Both the position numbers and the translations under genes were made by a program. From assembly GCA_021107605.1 (NCBI GenBank), contig JAIOSN010000268.1, forward strand, positions 1 through 7,281: a DNA stretch of 7,281 nt. The letters are read 5' to 3'. The stretch comes from Anaerolineae bacterium (GTDB lineage Bacteria; Chloroflexota; Anaerolineae; B4-G1; SLSP01). Positions 5,856 through 7,281 of this stretch are shown piece by piece. The stretch's first letter is position 1. Each line of letters starts with the position of its first letter. Below the pieces are notes generated by a model. That model was not told the origin of the DNA and did not search any database. It saw only the letters and a list, made by a program, of their open reading frames with translations.

Positions 5856-6728
5856 ATGGAGGAGCAGAATTCACAGCATTTGAAGTTGGCACGGAGAATT
5901 GCCGCTCAGTTTAGCGTTTTTCAGAATGTGGAAGCTATCGGATTGGCAGGTTCGCAGATCGGCGGTGTCGTTGATCAAGATTCTGATATTGATTTATACC
6001 TTTACACTACTGAGGTGATCCCGTTGAGTGAACGCCGCGCTATTGTGGAAAGCGGCGGCGCCACGCGGGCAAGTTTGAACCTGAAGTTTTGGGGTCTGGG
6101 GGATGAGTGGTACGATGCAGCAACTGGCATTGAAGTGGATATTATTTACTGGGACACGGCTTGGATTGCCGCCCAACTGGAGCGCGTATTGGTGCGACAT
6201 CAGGCCAGTGTGGGATATTCAACTTGTTTCTGGCATACGATCCGCAACTCGTTGATACTTTATGATCGGCGTGGTTGGTTGCGGCAACTCAAGGCGCAGA
6301 GTGCGGCGCCCTTCCCGGAGCCCCTCCAGCGCGCGATTATCGCCAAAAATCATCCGGTGCTCCGCCAGGTGATTCCCTCCTATCGGCATCAAATCGAGAA
6401 AGCGATCCGGCGGCAGGATTTAGTGAGCATCAATCATCGGGTTATGGCGTTACTGGCTAGCTACTTTGACGTGTTGTTTGCTCTAAACCGTATTCCGAAT
6501 CCTGGTGAAAAACGGCTGCTCAAAATAGCGGCGGAACGTTGCGAGAAGTTACCTCTGGGGATGATTGCACAAGTAGAGGGTCTGTTGCGCGCGCTCCCCT
6601 CGGCGGATCGAGGTTTGATTGAGCGACTTGATGAATTATTGGACGGACTAGACCAATTGTTGTTGGTCGAAGGGTTCACCACGGAGACACCGAGAACACG
6701 GAGGGAAAATGAATTTGATGGCAAATAG
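5856..6728 (+). CDS. Nucleotidyltransferase-fold protein (DUF4037-like)
   Basis: A 290-residue protein with a polymerase-beta-type nucleotidyltransferase domain at the N-terminus; such proteins transfer a nucleotide from an NTP to a protein, RNA or small molecule. The active-site pattern is intact: Gly32-Ser33 (GLAGSQIGG), paired aspartates Asp44 and Asp46 (DSDIDLYLY), and a third carboxylate Asp95 in IEVDIIYWD. The remaining part (about 110-270) looks helical and resembles the DUF4037 type of stand-alone transferase. The acceptor is unknown; related folds include antibiotic adenylyltransferases and toxin-antitoxin MNT proteins, but this is longer than MNT and no HEPN partner is nearby. The start at 5856 is set by GGAGG. 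The last 17 residues (274-290, FTTETPRTRRE and on) are encoded by a 9-nt-period intergenic repeat, so the original C-terminus was probably different. No clear promoter was found, so readthrough from the ATPase is possible. Confidence 0.82.
   Translation: MEEQNSQHLKLARRIAAQFSVFQNVEAIGLAGSQIGGVVDQDSDIDLYLYTTEVIPLSERRAIVESGGATRASLNLKFWGLGDEWYDAATGIEVDIIYWDTAWIAAQLERVLVRHQASVGYSTCFWHTIRNSLILYDRRGWLRQLKAQSAAPFPEPLQRAIIAKNHPVLRQVIPSYRHQIEKAIRRQDLVSINHRVMALLASYFDVLFALNRIPNPGEKRLLKIAAERCEKLPLGMIAQVEGLLRALPSADRGLIERLDELLDGLDQLLLVEGFTTETPRTRRENEFDGK
6675..6704 (+). repeat. 9-nt-period repeat overlapping the 3' end of the nucleotidyltransferase gene
   Basis: After TTC come three clean units, ACCACGGAG, ACACCGAGA and ACACGGAGG (6678-6704). 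In frame they encode TTETPRTRR, and the gene stops 22 bases later. The same type of repeat occurs at 806-877 and 6755-6809, where it is non-coding. Confidence 0.75.
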
Positions 6729-6754
6729 GGGTTTCTTGAAAGAAGAGGGATTTT

Positions 6755-6809
6755 ACCACTAAGCCGCCAAGCCGCTAAGTTTCATTAATTCTTCGTGCCT
6801 TGGCGGTGA
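6755..6809. repeat. Palindromic repeat between convergent genes, possible two-way terminator
   Basis: The left half holds ACCACTAAG, CCGCCAAG and CCGCTAAG; the right half is a similar sequence inverted. Positions 6764-6779 pair with 6791-6806 at 13 of 16 bases, including a perfect 8-bp CCGCCAAG/CTTGGCGG end, around an 11-base A/T-rich loop. It sits between the ends of a plus-strand gene (6728) and a minus-strand gene (6852), where a hairpin could end both transcripts. There is no T run, so this role is a guess. Confidence 0.6.
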
Positions 6810-6851
6810 AAGGCTTGGTTTCCGCAATAGAGTCAAGATACGGTGGTTGAA

Positions 6852-7076
6852 TTACTTTTCGGCCGGTTGAGGGGTTTCTTCTTCATCCTCCCAGCCAATT
6901 ATCCAGATAGAGAGACCGGCGGTAGCAATGGTCGCCACGATCAGCGCTGCCCACTGGCCGGGTAGCAGATTTACGTCACGTGCTGACCAGACTAAAATTG
7001 CTACCATGCCGCTGGCGAGAACGATCCACGAGGACCATTGGGGATGGGCGGTGATAAATTGTTTGAACTGCTGCAT
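6852..7076 (-). CDS. Small two-helix membrane protein, function unknown
   Basis: A 74-residue protein that I do not recognise as a named family. It has a short polar N-terminus (MQQFKQFITAHPQW), a first membrane segment at about 16-32, a short loop with Arg33 and Asp34 and PGQ, a second segment at about 42-62 ending in IWIIGWE, and an acidic tail (EDEEETPQPAEK). A helical hairpin in the inner membrane is likely. The start is supported by AAAGGAG 7 bases upstream. It follows, with a 29-base gap on the same strand, a gene cut off by the window edge, so the two are probably co-transcribed. A role cannot be inferred; small proteins of this shape can be subunits or regulators of larger membrane complexes. 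Confidence 0.72.
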   Translation of the reverse strand: MQQFKQFITAHPQWSSWIVLASGMVAILVWSARDVNLLPGQWAALIVATIATAGLSIWIIGWEDEEETPQPAEK

Positions 7077-7083
7077 CTCGTTT

Positions 7084-7090
7084 CTCCTTT
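7084..7090 (-). promoter_or_regulatory. Ribosome binding site of the small membrane protein gene
   Basis: On the minus strand AAAGGAG precedes the ATG at 7076 by 7 bases, supporting translation of this short frame. Confidence 0.75.
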
Positions 7091-7105
7091 GCTGATAAGT
7101 GCAAA

Positions 7106-7281
7106 TCAGATGGGACGGTGAACCATTCTTTCTCGGAACGCCTTGAGCATCACTTCATCGGAATCGTGGCGCCACTCTTCGGCCACTTCGCGCCAGTTCC
7201 TGTTCAGCGAGGAGATTTTGCGTCGTGTGTAATCAAAATTTTCCCAGAAATCGATAATCTCTTGGCTGGGATGTGGCGGCA
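7106..7281 (-). CDS. C-terminal end of an unrecognised protein (5' end outside window)
   Basis: On the minus strand one frame is open from the right edge to a TGA at 7108-7106, giving 57 complete codons (first full codon at 7279). The peptide is hydrophilic and looks like real coding sequence: aromatic and charged residues in a helical-looking pattern (EIIDFWENFDYTRRKISSL, NWREVAEEWRHDSDEVMLKAF), with no low-complexity character. I do not recognise the family. It lies 29 bases upstream of the small membrane protein gene on the same strand, which suggests one operon. It could instead be a chance open frame, since other frames here contain stops but the stretch is short. Confidence 0.55.
   Translation of the reverse strand, partial: PPHPSQEIIDFWENFDYTRRKISSLNRNWREVAEEWRHDSDEVMLKAFRERMVHRPI

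Noticed and set aside
5856..6728. MNT/HEPN toxin-antitoxin system
   Set aside because: The protein is much longer than MNT antitoxins and no HEPN-like gene is adjacent on either side.

Overview
The window looks like an ordinary bacterial chromosomal segment of about 50-55% GC, with ATG starts, Shine-Dalgarno sites of the GGAGG/AAGGAG type, short intergenic gaps and several families of small degenerate intergenic repeats. The mix of a MazF-type toxin, a SERCA-like P-type ATPase, a DUF4037-like nucleotidyltransferase and repeat-rich spacers reminds me of environmental Chloroflexota (Anaerolineae-type) genomes. That is an impression from style, not a demonstrated assignment.

Layout, left to right: (1) the 3' part of a MazF/PemK toxin gene (+) runs in from the left edge and converges on a small nucleoside 2-deoxyribosyltransferase-like gene (-). 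(2) A spacer of about 300 bases holds 9-nt-period and 8-nt-period repeats and ends in a 13-bp inverted repeat with promoter-like sequence, directly before (3) a two-gene operon (+): an Fsr-like major facilitator transporter whose stop codon overlaps the start of a Nudix hydrolase (ATGA). (4) After a spacer with a good extended -10 promoter comes a complete 941-residue P-type Ca2+-ATPase (+). (5) A spacer with an 11-bp inverted repeat leads to a nucleotidyltransferase-fold gene (+). (6) A convergent spacer with a palindromic repeat separates it from a minus-strand pair: a small two-helix membrane protein and, upstream of it and cut by the right edge, the C-terminal end of an unrecognised protein.

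The genes do not form one evident pathway. The supported unit is the transporter-Nudix pair; the ATPase stands alone under its own promoter. I do not see a convincing new biological system. The most interesting signals are in the spacers: an 8-nt-period array on each side of the deoxyribosyltransferase gene, 9-nt-period arrays at several boundaries (two of them as inverted pairs), and the fact that two unrelated genes have C-terminal tails and stop regions lying in or next to these repeats. The Ca2+-ATPase is also notable for carrying a full SERCA-like set of ion-site residues.
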